Positions 12,582 through 20,734 of a DNA stretch of 23,571 nucleotides are shown one piece after another. Source of the stretch: a virus; the IMG/VR virus record IMGVR_UViG_3300025379_000078, positions 1 to 23,571 of that record. One strand, given 5' to 3'. The first letter of the stretch is position 1. Each line of letters opens with the position of its first letter. The notes under the pieces were generated by a model, which was given only the letters and a program-made list of their open reading frames with translations, was not told where the DNA came from and searched no databases. The position numbers and the translations under genes were made by a program.

Positions 12582-14212
12582 TTATCCCGTCCGATGCTGA
12601 TGAGCGAGAGTTTTTCTATTTAGACCTAGCTGAGAAGTGTTACGTTTCGCAAAATGAGCGAAAGGGCGATTATGTTTCCCTGCGTAGCTATTTCTTGTTT
12701 GGCTCTGGTCCTGAAGAAAGCCCAGCGCATTATAACAAGATCTACCCGCATATCGACCAGCTTGTGTCATTCCTCTACAGCGCGGACCAAACCCGTTTTT
12801 CTATTGCGTTGGGTGCAGCAGTCAAAGAAGCGGAACATTCCAAGATCCCCGTCTTGACTCAGGCTCTTAACGACGAATGGTCAAACACCAACGCTGACAA
12901 CATCTTTAGCATGGCCCTAACGTGGTCACTGGTGTTTGGCTGCACGTTTGTCAAATTGGTGCGTCGCCCTGGCGGCATTACACCGTATATGGTTGAGCCT
13001 GGAGCCATTGGCGTGTTGCGCGAGGATGTGCCTTACACGGATCGCCAAGAGGCTTTGTGCCAGACCTACTACATCACCAAATCCGAATTGGCGCGAAACC
13101 TATACCGACACCCGCGCCGTGAAGCGTTGATGAAACGCATTACCTCCTCCATCCATGCACCGACCGAGATTCCGAATGCGGTCAACCGCATTATCATGTC
13201 GCAGAGCAATCCGACCATTTACGGCAACGTAAACTTGGATCTGTCTGGGGTGAACCGCATGCGGCCGCAGGTGGCTGAAGATACGATCGAGATGCGGGAG
13301 CTCTACGTCTACAACGATGAGACGCAAGACTATCAGATTGTCACGATTGCCGACCCCGGCGTTGTAATTTATGACCGCCCGTTGTGGAACGAGGATTCAA
13401 ACAAGGCAATTTTCTTAAAAGGAGAGTTGCCGTTTGTGCATTTGAATCCCAACCCCCAGTTTGACTACTATTGGGGGCAGTCTGAAGTTTCTCGCCTCAT
13501 TTATCTGCAAGAAATGCGCAACAAGCGGATGAGTGAGATACTTGATCTGTTGTCCAAGCAAGTAAACCCTCCGACAGCTTTGATGGGCTTTACTGGCATT
13601 TTGGATGAAAAGAACTTTGCTCTTAACCGTGCTGGCGGGTTGTTGGCGACCGACATGCCCAATTCAAAGGTTGAGAAACTTGCGCCTGAAATCCCGCAGG
13701 ACCTTTACAAGGAAATTGGCGAGATTGACGCAATGTTTGCTGAAGCCTCTGGTATCAGCAGCATTCTCTCCGGTCATGGCGAGTCTGGAGTTCGTTCTTC
13801 TGGTCACGCTTCGCAGTTGGCGCGGCTTGGGTCTTCCCGTGCGAAGAAGCGCGCTCTTATCGTTGAGGATGCGCTTGAGAAAATGGCGACACTCTATCTG
13901 CGGCTGATGCAGATGGACGACGACACGTCTTTCCGCGATGCAAATGGCATGGATTTTATCGCGGAGCAGTTTACTAAGGATTTTGTCGTCAAGGTTGACG
14001 CGCATTCCAATAGTCCAATTTTCATGGAAGATTTGCGCACTTTGGCGTTTAATCTGTTCAAGGCAGGCGCGATCGACAAAGAGAGCTTGCTGGATCTTCT
14101 GGAGCCTCCAATGAAGCAGTTGTTGAAAGACAAGCTGAAAAAGAACGAGGCAAAAGCAGCCGCGCAACCGCACCATGAAGGCGGTGGCGCAAAATTAAAA
14201 CAGGTGAAGTAA
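12578..14212 (+). CDS. Portal protein
   Basis: A 544-aa protein of usual portal size, placed between terminase and scaffold/capsid genes. The dodecameric portal is the DNA channel at one head vertex. Supporting segments: HYNKIYPHIDQLVSFLYSAD, ALTWSLVFGCTFVKLVRR, VEPGAIGVLREDV, LPFVHLNPNPQFDYYWGQSEV, long helix LIYLQEMRNKRMSEILDLLSKQVNPP, and SGISSILSGHGESGVRSSGHASQLARLGSSR, which is a typical portal tunnel-loop/helix region. The charged Lys-rich C-terminus (LLKDKLKKNEAKAAAQ) would face the packaged DNA. No frameshift. Stop overlaps the next start as TAATG. Confidence 0.88.
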   Translation: MIIPSDADEREFFYLDLAEKCYVSQNERKGDYVSLRSYFLFGSGPEESPAHYNKIYPHIDQLVSFLYSADQTRFSIALGAAVKEAEHSKIPVLTQALNDEWSNTNADNIFSMALTWSLVFGCTFVKLVRRPGGITPYMVEPGAIGVLREDVPYTDRQEALCQTYYITKSELARNLYRHPRREALMKRITSSIHAPTEIPNAVNRIIMSQSNPTIYGNVNLDLSGVNRMRPQVAEDTIEMRELYVYNDETQDYQIVTIADPGVVIYDRPLWNEDSNKAIFLKGELPFVHLNPNPQFDYYWGQSEVSRLIYLQEMRNKRMSEILDLLSKQVNPPTALMGFTGILDEKNFALNRAGGLLATDMPNSKVEKLAPEIPQDLYKEIGEIDAMFAEASGISSILSGHGESGVRSSGHASQLARLGSSRAKKRALIVEDALEKMATLYLRLMQMDDDTSFRDANGMDFIAEQFTKDFVVKVDAHSNSPIFMEDLRTLAFNLFKAGAIDKESLLDLLEPPMKQLLKDKLKKNEAKAAAQPHHEGGGAKLKQVK

Positions 14213-14361
14213 TGGCTGATGAAACTCCTCGTGGCGATCAGCCAAGAATTCAAACTTCCCAGTTGAATGCAGGTAGAGATGGCGCAGGCATTGAATATCG
14301 CGTATCCTCTATTCGCACGTCCGCGCCGCGCGCTAATACGCGCCGCTTGGATCGTGAATGA
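14212..14361 (+). CDS. Small basic hydrophilic protein, 49 aa
   Basis: A 49-codon ORF (MADETPRGDQPRIQTSQLN ... NTRRLDRE) starting at TAATG with the portal stop and AGGTGA before it. Its residues are polar, with no helix-forming hydrophobic core, so it is probably unstructured. The C-terminal third is Arg-rich. First of a row of tiny ORFs between portal and scaffold. Confidence 0.55.
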   Translation: MADETPRGDQPRIQTSQLNAGRDGAGIEYRVSSIRTSAPRANTRRLDRE

Positions 14362-14375
14362 AGGGGGGTGATTTG

Positions 14376-14417
14376 ATGTATCGCGCCATGAAACGTGCTC
14401 GCCGTCGCGCTCGCTAA
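14376..14417 (+). CDS. 13-aa arginine-rich micro-ORF
   Basis: MYRAMKRARRRAR, with the strong site GGGGGGTGATTTG directly before the ATG. Eight of 13 residues are basic. Very short ORFs like this are usually discarded, but the ribosome site is among the best in the region. Confidence 0.45.
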   Translation: MYRAMKRARRRAR

Positions 14418-14467
14418 ATGACGGTGGCCCAGGGGACGCAACTCAAATTATGAAAGGAGGATTTATT

Positions 14468-14500
14468 ATGGCTAAGGGCCGCAAGCACCGCCGGAAGTAA
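14468..14500 (+). CDS. 10-aa Arg/Lys/His-rich micro-ORF with perfect SD
   Basis: MAKGRKHRRK, preceded by AAAGGAGGATTTATT, a perfect Shine-Dalgarno at ideal distance. An in-frame ATG at 14450 would overlap that site. Seven of ten residues are basic. The stop codon is followed immediately by a hairpin and then by a terminator-like hairpin, which suggests a leader peptide. A true micro-protein, for example one binding RNA or packaged DNA, is the alternative. Confidence 0.5.
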   Translation: MAKGRKHRRK

Positions 14501-14528
14501 CTAACAGACGGGTTTAGCCCGTTGTTAG
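14501..14528 (+). other. Long hairpin directly after the 10-aa ORF
   Basis: Left arm 14501-14512 pairs with right arm 14518-14528 in 11 base pairs with a single bulged G at 14507 and a TTTAG loop. It begins on the base after the micro-ORF stop. No T tract follows, so it is not an intrinsic terminator by itself. Confidence 0.7.
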
Positions 14529-14544
14529 TCTCCGATGTCCGCTG

Positions 14545-14583
14545 AGGGGGACGGACCTCAAATATATTCCCCCTTGTTTTATT
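14545..14583 (+). terminator. Putative intrinsic terminator/attenuator before the scaffold region
   Basis: AGGGGGA (14545-14551) pairs with TCCCCCT (14568-14574), with a 16-base loop, followed by TGTTTTATT. Two other stems use the same bases: GTCCG (14537-14541) / CGGAC (14552-14556) and TGAGG (14543-14547) / CCTCA (14556-14560). These would compete with the terminator, allowing regulated read-through into the capsid genes. Confidence 0.5.
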
Positions 14584-14629
14584 ATGCCAAAATCTGCTAA
14601 CGCGGATTCATTATTAACTGGAGCGTAAG

Positions 14630-15127
14630 GTGTCTGATTCGACTTCTAAGATGATGGAGTTGATGCAAGCGCAGCAATCTGCGCCGGGCGCTGCTATTGG
14701 GTCTGACCCCAATGCTCCTCAACCGCCGTCTGCGGCTCCTATGTCAAATCCTGAACCTCGTCTTGGAACGCAGGAATCGGCTCGAATCAATATTGGTTTG
14801 GCGATGGATCTTCTTGAGCAATCGCTGCCGGGTCTTGGTGCTGAAAGCGATGAAGGGCAAAAAGTCATGTCGGCTCTTAAGAGCCTGACGGGCATGATGG
14901 GTCCGCGCACCGCCAAGACTAACAGCCTCAAGAATGCTGAGATTCTTCAGATGCTGCAAACCCTGCCAAATGCAGGCGGTGGCAGTCCTGAAGCTAGGGC
15001 TATGGCGGCTTCTCCGCCGATGCCCGGTGCGCCTCCTGGCGCTCCTCCGCCCATGCCGCCCGGTGGTATGCCCGGTGGTATGCCTCCAATGCCGCCCGGT
15101 GGCGGCGCTCCGCCCATGCAAGGATAA
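14630..15127 (+). CDS. Pro/Met/Gly-rich virion-region protein
   Basis: A 165-aa protein starting at GTG, with GGAG seven bases upstream. The middle (residues about 50-115, INIGLAMDLLEQSLPGLGAES ... SLKNAEILQMLQTLP) is helical. Both ends are low-complexity: Ala/Pro/Gln at the start and a Pro-Met-Gly tail of about 45 residues with PPMPPGG and PGGM repeats. Proteins of this kind sit between portal and scaffold in several podovirus-like genomes; the function is not known. The position suggests head assembly. Confidence 0.6.
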   Translation: MSDSTSKMMELMQAQQSAPGAAIGSDPNAPQPPSAAPMSNPEPRLGTQESARINIGLAMDLLEQSLPGLGAESDEGQKVMSALKSLTGMMGPRTAKTNSLKNAEILQMLQTLPNAGGGSPEARAMAASPPMPGAPPGAPPPMPPGGMPGGMPPMPPGGGAPPMQG

Positions 15128-15131
15128 GATC

Positions 15132-15317
15132 ATGGAACTTTTCAAGCCGAGGGGCGCTGGTGTCATCCGCCGCCCGACTAGCGACCAGCAGATGCATGGT
15201 CCAATCTACAACCCGCCGCGCTACGCGCATCTTGGTGGGCTTTCTTCTGCGTCCAAGACTGGACCGAAGAACAACCTGTCGATCAAGAAGCCCGGCGACG
15301 GGCATAAAGTCATCTGA
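15132..15317 (+). CDS. Hypothetical basic protein, 61 aa
   Basis: A 61-aa polar protein (MELFKPRGAGVIRRPTSDQQM ... NLSIKKPGDGHKVI). The frame is open from 14934, but AAGGA before the ATG at 15132 and the 4-base spacing after the previous stop favour this start. Rich in Pro, Gly and basic residues and probably unstructured. No family recognised. Confidence 0.6.
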   Translation: MELFKPRGAGVIRRPTSDQQMHGPIYNPPRYAHLGGLSSASKTGPKNNLSIKKPGDGHKVI

Positions 15318-15335
15318 ATAGGTTAGGGGACAGAC

Positions 15336-15878
15336 ATGCCTTCTCTCGAAGATCTTTCGCCGGAAGCCCGCGATGAACTCGCGGCTTTGGCGCGTCAGCT
15401 TGCTGAAAATCCGGCCACTCGCAAAGACTTTTTGCGTCTGACCAAAAAAGCCAAGCCTGACATGACGATCCCGGAAATCGACATTGAAGATCGCACCACG
15501 AGTGCGATTGACGCTTCAGACGCCCGTGTTCGTCAGCTTGAAGCTAGGCTTCAGGAAAAAGAGGCTCTTGAAGATCTTGAGCGTCGCCGCACCAACCTTA
15601 TGAAAAAAGGCATGGTGAAAAGCGAAAGCGAGATCGAGGAAGTGGAGAAGATCATGTTGGAGAAGGGTATTACTTCTCACGAAACCGCAGCGGATTACCA
15701 TCGCTGGATGCGTGAACAGGCCGCGCCGACTCCCACTTCCTATAACCGGAACGTGATGGACGACACTGCCAAGACTACGCTTTCGGCGTTCTGGAAAAAC
15801 CCGCAGATGGCTGCAAGGAATGAAGCGGCAAAGGCTTTTAATGAGTTGCGCAAACCCACGCGACCCATTGGCATTTGA
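15336..15878 (+). CDS. Scaffolding protein (by position and coiled coil)
   Basis: A 180-aa, highly charged helical protein just before the major capsid gene. Residues about 60-115 (ARVRQLEARLQEKEALEDLERRR, ESEIEEVEKIMLEKG) form a coiled coil. The C-terminus is helical and basic (FWKNPQMAARNEAAKAFNELRKPTRP), as expected for the capsid-binding end of scaffold proteins. No protease domain is seen, so the scaffold is probably released or exits rather than being self-cleaved. AGGGG lies six bases upstream of the ATG. Confidence 0.75.
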   Translation: MPSLEDLSPEARDELAALARQLAENPATRKDFLRLTKKAKPDMTIPEIDIEDRTTSAIDASDARVRQLEARLQEKEALEDLERRRTNLMKKGMVKSESEIEEVEKIMLEKGITSHETAADYHRWMREQAAPTPTSYNRNVMDDTAKTTLSAFWKNPQMAARNEAAKAFNELRKPTRPIGI

Positions 15879-15916
15879 CGTTTTGTAGGGGACTTAATTT
15901 TTTTCGGAGATAAACC

Positions 15917-16933
15917 ATGCCTATTGGTGGTGGCATTCTTCCGGCGACGGGATCAACGCAGTATACCGAGCTGACTTATGTCACGCGGCGTGCGTTTATT
16001 CCCAAGCTGGTTGTTCAAATCTACAACTCGACTCCGCTTCTTGCGGCGTTGATCTCGAACAGTCAGGTTGCTTCTGGCGGTGTGTCTTCTGTTACCGTGC
16101 CGGTGCAGGGTTCGCAGTTTGTCAACGCGCAATGGTCTGACTACAGCGGTTCGTTCAGCCAGCCGAGCGTCCAGCAAGGCGCGTTCGACGCTGAATTTAA
16201 CCTAAAGTTGATGATCGCTCCCGTGCCGTTCCTGGGCATGGAAGGTGCGGTTCAGCAGGATCATGCTGTTATTCCGCTCATTGAGGCTCGCATGAACGAT
16301 GCGACCAACGTGATGATGGATGCGATGGCGACGGCGCTTTACAACAACACGACCAACACGCAGCAGTTTATTGGGCTGCCAGCCGCGGTTGATGATGGCA
16401 CTGGCACTGCGACTTACGGCAACATCACTCGCTCGACCACTCAGAACACTTGGTGGCGCTCGAAGGTGTATGCGGCTGGTTCGGTGAACCCGACTCGTCA
16501 GAACATCTTGCAATACATTTCCGGCACCGTGAAGAATGGCGCTGAAGTTCCGACCTTTGCGGTTTGCGGCTTTGGCACTTGGACACTTCTGGCGCAGGAC
16601 TATGTTGGTCAGGAGCAGTATGTCATTACGCCAGGTCACGGCTTTGACACTGATGCCAATGGCCCGCAGGCTGCGTTCCGCGCTTTGATGGTTGCCGGCG
16701 TTCCGGTTTACCCGGACCCGTATTGCCCTGAAGGCACGGTTTACTTCCTGAACACAAACTATTTGTCGCTCTATATCCATGAGCAGGGTTCGTTTGTGTT
16801 TACGGGTTTTGAGTCCACTTTGCCGAATTGGCAAATTGGTTATGTCGGTGCGGTTCTGATGATTGCGGAATTGGTTAACACCAAGCCGCGTTCTATGACC
16901 AAAGTCACCGGCTACAACAGCCTTTCGATCTAA
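15917..16933 (+). CDS. Major capsid protein
   Basis: A 338-aa protein following the scaffold. The N-terminal TYVTRRAFIPKLVVQIYNSTPLLAALI, central EARMNDATNVMMDAMATALYNN (a spine-helix-like segment), and C-terminal VAGVPVYPDPYCPEGTVYFLN and VGAVLMIAELVNTKPRSMTKV match HK97-fold capsid proteins, where the late 'AGVPVYPDP' strand belongs to the A-domain. It would form the icosahedral shell. GGAGAT is seven bases before the ATG. The absence of a prohead-protease gene upstream suggests no cleaved delta domain. Confidence 0.88.
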   Translation: MPIGGGILPATGSTQYTELTYVTRRAFIPKLVVQIYNSTPLLAALISNSQVASGGVSSVTVPVQGSQFVNAQWSDYSGSFSQPSVQQGAFDAEFNLKLMIAPVPFLGMEGAVQQDHAVIPLIEARMNDATNVMMDAMATALYNNTTNTQQFIGLPAAVDDGTGTATYGNITRSTTQNTWWRSKVYAAGSVNPTRQNILQYISGTVKNGAEVPTFAVCGFGTWTLLAQDYVGQEQYVITPGHGFDTDANGPQAAFRALMVAGVPVYPDPYCPEGTVYFLNTNYLSLYIHEQGSFVFTGFESTLPNWQIGYVGAVLMIAELVNTKPRSMTKVTGYNSLSI

Positions 16934-16944
16934 GGAGTTAGTCA

Positions 16945-17301
16945 ATGGCACTCGCTCTTAACAAGATCCTCGTCAACAACGTCAGCGCCAACTCGGCGGC
17001 GGCGTATTTTCAGCCGGTATCGGTGGCGAATGTTGGCGCGGGCAACTCGACTGCGATGCTTAACTCGCAGTTTGTCCCGGCTGGCATGTATCTCATGCTT
17101 CCGTCTGCTAACGTCACCATTGAGGTGAACAACTACACTGGTAGTGCGAATAGCTGGAGCACGCTCCTTGCTAACAACACTGGCGGCGTTCTGTTCTCTG
17201 ACGGTTTCAACGTCCGCGCGAACGCCGTCACCGGCACTCAGACGGTCACGTTGTTGACGGTGAATGGCGGTCAGGCGGCTTCTGGAACCTTCACTTCCTA
17301 A
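16945..17301 (+). CDS. Small beta-rich structural protein, possible head decoration
   Basis: A 118-aa protein rich in Asn, Ala, Val, Thr and Gly, with alternating strands (TVTLLTVNGG, NVTIEVNNYTG). No membrane segment or charged clusters. Its position directly after the capsid gene, with its own AAGGAG site, and its composition fit a decoration or cement protein exposed on the head. No exact family match. Confidence 0.6.
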   Translation: MALALNKILVNNVSANSAAAYFQPVSVANVGAGNSTAMLNSQFVPAGMYLMLPSANVTIEVNNYTGSANSWSTLLANNTGGVLFSDGFNVRANAVTGTQTVTLLTVNGGQAASGTFTS

Positions 17302-17312
17302 AGGAGTGACCG

Positions 17313-17768
17313 ATGGCTAATCCTGATTCCGTAGGTCAGTTTTACCAAGACGCTTTTGGGTCTTTTCGTGTGTCTTTCTCGCCAGCGACTTCGTTGGCAA
17401 GCACTGGCAATGCGGTTGCGACCCTCCCGATTCTTTCGGGCGGCGTTGGTAGCACTGGCTCTTACATCATCCGTCGCATTACGGTGACAAACCCTGCCAA
17501 CACTGCGGGCGGCACAGTTCCGTCTTTGGCTACTGCCAATGTGACCATCCTCACCAGCAACGACGGTAACACGTCAAACGCGGTGACGACGGCTGCTGGG
17601 CAGACGCTAGGTAACGTCACTGCTGCCAATACTTGGCAAGACCTGACGCTTGCCTCCGGTGCGGCCACTACTGCCTACACTGCAAATGCTTTGTTCGTTA
17701 AGGTTGGCGTTGCTGTCGCCAATACCTCGGTGAACATTAGCGTTTGGGGCGACGTGGTAAGTTTCTGA
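17313..17768 (+). CDS. Second beta-rich structural protein
   Basis: A 151-aa protein with Thr/Ala/Asn-rich strands (YIIRRITVTNPANTAGG, NVTILTSNDGNTSN, ALFVKVGVAVANTSVNISVWG). AAAGGAG precedes it. The composition is like that of the preceding gene, and the two may be distant copies or partners on the virion surface. It overlaps the next gene as TGATG. Confidence 0.6.
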   Translation: MANPDSVGQFYQDAFGSFRVSFSPATSLASTGNAVATLPILSGGVGSTGSYIIRRITVTNPANTAGGTVPSLATANVTILTSNDGNTSNAVTTAAGQTLGNVTAANTWQDLTLASGAATTAYTANALFVKVGVAVANTSVNISVWGDVVSF

Positions 17769-18112
17769 TGGACAAAGTGTGGGTCACTAATACGGGTTCT
17801 GACTTCTTGCAGGGTTCTTGGGACGGGGAAATTTTCAAATTTCCGCCTCAGACCTCTGTTGAAGTTCCTGTAGAAGTGGCCCGCGCTACTTTTGGCTATC
17901 AGATTGAAGATAAAGCGCCGTTTTTGACCCGTTTGGGCTGGGTTAAAACGTCAAATGACGTTCCGCAGGGATTGGTGCGCCTTGCTGAGATTCAAATCAG
18001 TGAGGATGCGCCTCAGAATCGTCGTTCGTTGTCCCCGGCGACGGTCAATGCTCCCCCTTCAGCCCGTCACAGGGTTGTTGGGGGAGTAAAGACGCTTCAC
18101 GCCACTCGATAA
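17768..18112 (+). CDS. Hypothetical structural protein, 114 aa
   Basis: Begins MDKVWVTNTGSDFLQGSWDG. The N-terminal half is beta-rich (EIFKFPPQTSVEVPVEVARATFGY) and the C-terminal 40 residues are basic and polar. The start was set at 17768, overlapping the upstream stop. Small proteins with a 'VTN...F.G..DG..Y.FP' start are often found near capsid genes; function unknown. Confidence 0.6.
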   Translation: MDKVWVTNTGSDFLQGSWDGEIFKFPPQTSVEVPVEVARATFGYQIEDKAPFLTRLGWVKTSNDVPQGLVRLAEIQISEDAPQNRRSLSPATVNAPPSARHRVVGGVKTLHATR

Positions 18113-18124
18113 TGAGGAGGGCGC

Positions 18125-18763
18125 ATGTCCACGACGCTTCAAAACTACATTACGCAGTGCCAGAGGCTTCTGCACGACGCTAACGCCAACTTTTATTCGA
18201 CCAATGAACTGACTGACTACATCAACGAAGCGAGAAATCGCTTGGTGCGCGATACCGGCTGCCTTCGCACCATTCAGATGTTGAATACCGTCACCAGCCA
18301 AGAGATCTACACGTTTTCATCAATGCCGCAGGGTGCGCAGACGATGGATATTGTGAACATCAACCTGTATTGGGGCAACAGCCGCGTTCCTTTGCGCTAT
18401 CTGGCGTGGAGTGATTTCAACGCGCAGCTTCGCTATTGGCAGAACTACATTGGACGCCCAATCGCGTTCACCATGTATGGCACTCAGACCTTTTACCTTG
18501 GTCCGGTGCCTGACCAAGTTTATGCAATGGAAATCGACACGGTTATTGAGCCAGTGCCGCTCGTAAACTTGTCGGACGTAGACCCTATTCCCGATCCTTG
18601 GACTTCTCCAGTGGCTTACTACGCTTGCCATACTGCCAAATACAAAGAGCAGTCTTACGGCGAGTCCGAGATCTTCAAGAACGAATACATCAAAAAAGTG
18701 CAGAACGTGCTTGCTGGCACATTTACGCGCAGGCTGCCTAATCCGTATAGCTCAGGGTATTAA
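18125..18763 (+). CDS. Head-tail adaptor (gp4/gp6-like neck protein)
   Basis: A 212-aa protein. The N-terminal helix pair (LQNYITQCQRLLHDANANFYSTNELTDYINEARNRLVRDTG) is the pattern of phage adaptor proteins that bind beneath the portal. The middle is beta-rich (IYTFSSMPQGAQ, PIAFTMYGTQTFYLGPVPDQVYAMEID) and the C-terminus is a helix (EIFKNEYIKKVQNVLAG). AGGAGG lies six bases before the ATG. Its place between capsid and gp10-like genes agrees. Confidence 0.75.
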   Translation: MSTTLQNYITQCQRLLHDANANFYSTNELTDYINEARNRLVRDTGCLRTIQMLNTVTSQEIYTFSSMPQGAQTMDIVNINLYWGNSRVPLRYLAWSDFNAQLRYWQNYIGRPIAFTMYGTQTFYLGPVPDQVYAMEIDTVIEPVPLVNLSDVDPIPDPWTSPVAYYACHTAKYKEQSYGESEIFKNEYIKKVQNVLAGTFTRRLPNPYSSGY

Positions 18764-18766
18764 CCT

Positions 18767-20734
18767 ATGGCGTCGGCAGAGCAGCGCAAACAGTATCTGG
18801 TCATAAAAGACTTTAGGGGTATCAATACTCACGCCAATCGCACGGCAATTCCTGAGAACGAATTTTCGTGGCTTGAGAATGCGATGCCTATTGGTTCAGG
18901 CAATCTTAAGATTGTCCCGGCTCAGATCTCAGTCACAAACAGCGGCGGCAATGTAGTTACCTGGACCACGGCGACAACTTATTTTACGTCGTCTAATATC
19001 AATTTGTCTGACTACTTGCTTTCATTCCAGAGCAACGGCGCAGCTGAGAATTTTAATATCCAAACGGCGACTAAAGGCACTATTGCATCTGCGGGTAAGT
19101 TTAGTGGATCGGGATTGCGCTCGGCTCAATGGAAAAATGAGCGTTTGTTGATTCTTGACCCGGCAAACGGGTTGTATAGTTGGAATGGTAATAACGTAGT
19201 CGCCATTGGCTCCGTTGGCACGATCGCAATTACCAACCCTGGAACCGGCTATACTAGCGCACCGTCTGTATCTATTAGCGCGCCGAATGACGCAAACGGC
19301 GTTCAAGCTACGGCCCAGGTATCGCTTACCGGCACTGCGGTATCTTCCATCACTTTGACTAACGCCGGTTCTGGCTACACAGGGCCGGTAACAGTGACTT
19401 TGAGCGGTGGTGGTGGATCAAGCGCAACTGCGGTTGCTAGTTACATTAGCTTTGCGACCGGCACTGTTGTTGTAAACCTTCAAAGCGGTGGCACAGGTTA
19501 TAGCGCCACTCCCACGGTCACTATTTCCGGTGGTGGTGGCGCAAATGCGGCTGCCAAAGCGGTTGTTGTCGCCAATGTTATCACGCAGATTGTGATGACT
19601 AACTTGGGCAACGGTTACACGTCCAACCCGTCTGTCTCTATTACCGATTCTACGGGTTCAGGAGCCATTGCTACGGCGGTTGCCAGCACTAGCCCAAACA
19701 TAGACGTGGCGACGTTCTCGGGGCGCGTGTGGGTGGCTCAAGGGCGCACGGTGTATTACTCCGCCGCAGGCTCTTACAGCGACTTTGTGACCGTTTCTGC
19801 GGGCGCTGTGACGCTGACCGATGAGACGCTGCACGGCAACATTCAGGGCCTACTTTCGGCCAACAACTTCCTCTACATTTTTGGTGACGACAGCATCAAC
19901 GTGTTTTCTGACGTTCGCGTTCAGAGCAACGGCACAACGATCTTCACCAACACCAACGTCAGTGCGTCTGTTGGCACTAAACGCGTCTACAGTTTGTTCC
20001 CATATTTCCGCAGCGTTTTGTTTATGAATGACTACGGCGTTTATGCGTTGGTGGGTTCTACGACAACGAAGTTGTCTGACGCTTTGGATGGCATATTTCC
20101 GCTCATTGATTTTTCGCAGCCTGTAAGTGGCGGTCAGGTGCTGCTGAACGGCATTCTTTGCGCTGCGTTTAATTTTTACTACCAAGATCCTGCGCAAGGA
20201 ACGCGCCCGCTTCAAGCAGTGTTTTTTGACAAAAAATGGTTCCTGACTAGCCAAGGCACTATCAAATATATTAACGGCGTTCCGGTTGGTGGGGTGCCTT
20301 CGATCTACGGCACTGATGGTACATCACTGGTTAAGCTATACCAAAGCAGCACAGCCTCTATATCGTCCAACGTGCAAAGCGCGCTATGGACTATGGGCGA
20401 TATTATCCGAGACAAACAAGCCCTGAAATTTGGCATTGAAGCCACTTTGACCAATAGCGGCGTGTTAAACGTCACCGTTGACAGTCAAGTTAACTCAAGC
20501 CCGATTTACACGCTAACGAACCAAGTGCCTTGGTTTAATTCATCTGGCGCTTTTATACCGTGGGTCAACAACGTCTCATCCATTATCCCATGGGACTTTA
20601 CCAACGGTTATTACCTCTACAAAAGCGATGCCCAACAGTGGGGCAAATATATCGGGTTAACCATAACCTCTACTTACGGCGGGTTTGTGATAAACACGCT
20701 TGAGACAGAGCATGAATTGAGGGCGAGGTTCTAA
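18767..20734 (+). CDS. gp10-like packaged-DNA stabilisation / tail hub protein
   Basis: A 655-aa protein. The start YLVIKDFRGINTHANRTAIPENEFSWLENAM and later beta-propeller-like phrases (FSGRVWVAQGRTVYYSAAGSYSDF, GLLSANNFLYIFGDDSINVFSD, YFRSVLFMNDYGVYAL) resemble P22 gp10 and related hub proteins that plug the portal and build the short tail. Residues about 149-307 form an inserted module of four repeats not expected in gp10. No frame break. The gene starts three bases after the adaptor stop and overlaps the fibre gene as TAATG. Confidence 0.75.
   Translation: MASAEQRKQYLVIKDFRGINTHANRTAIPENEFSWLENAMPIGSGNLKIVPAQISVTNSGGNVVTWTTATTYFTSSNINLSDYLLSFQSNGAAENFNIQTATKGTIASAGKFSGSGLRSAQWKNERLLILDPANGLYSWNGNNVVAIGSVGTIAITNPGTGYTSAPSVSISAPNDANGVQATAQVSLTGTAVSSITLTNAGSGYTGPVTVTLSGGGGSSATAVASYISFATGTVVVNLQSGGTGYSATPTVTISGGGGANAAAKAVVVANVITQIVMTNLGNGYTSNPSVSITDSTGSGAIATAVASTSPNIDVATFSGRVWVAQGRTVYYSAAGSYSDFVTVSAGAVTLTDETLHGNIQGLLSANNFLYIFGDDSINVFSDVRVQSNGTTIFTNTNVSASVGTKRVYSLFPYFRSVLFMNDYGVYALVGSTTTKLSDALDGIFPLIDFSQPVSGGQVLLNGILCAAFNFYYQDPAQGTRPLQAVFFDKKWFLTSQGTIKYINGVPVGGVPSIYGTDGTSLVKLYQSSTASISSNVQSALWTMGDIIRDKQALKFGIEATLTNSGVLNVTVDSQVNSSPIYTLTNQVPWFNSSGAFIPWVNNVSSIIPWDFTNGYYLYKSDAQQWGKYIGLTITSTYGGFVINTLETEHELRARF
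19211..19688 (+). repeat. Four-copy repeat module inside the gp10-like protein
   Basis: Four copies of about 40 residues centred on GTGYTSAPSVSI, GSGYTGPVTVTL, GTGYSATPTVTI and GNGYTSNPSVSI. Consensus: (T/N)xGxGYtxxPxVtIsg followed by an Ala-rich strand. The spacing of GY residues is 43, 41 and 39. Likely a beta-solenoid or Ig-like spike inserted between propeller blades. Confidence 0.85.

Noticed and set aside
14418-14453. 11-codon ORF between the two basic micro-ORFs
   Set aside because: Although it starts just after the preceding stop, it has no ribosome site of its own and no basic bias, so it is not supported.
14584-14628. 14-codon ORF (MPKSANADSLLTGA) before the 14630 gene
   Set aside because: No Shine-Dalgarno site before it; the sequence upstream is the terminator tail.
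16202-16951. 249-codon minus-strand frame opposite the capsid gene
   Set aside because: Antisense shadow of a strongly supported capsid gene; Arg/His-rich with no motif.
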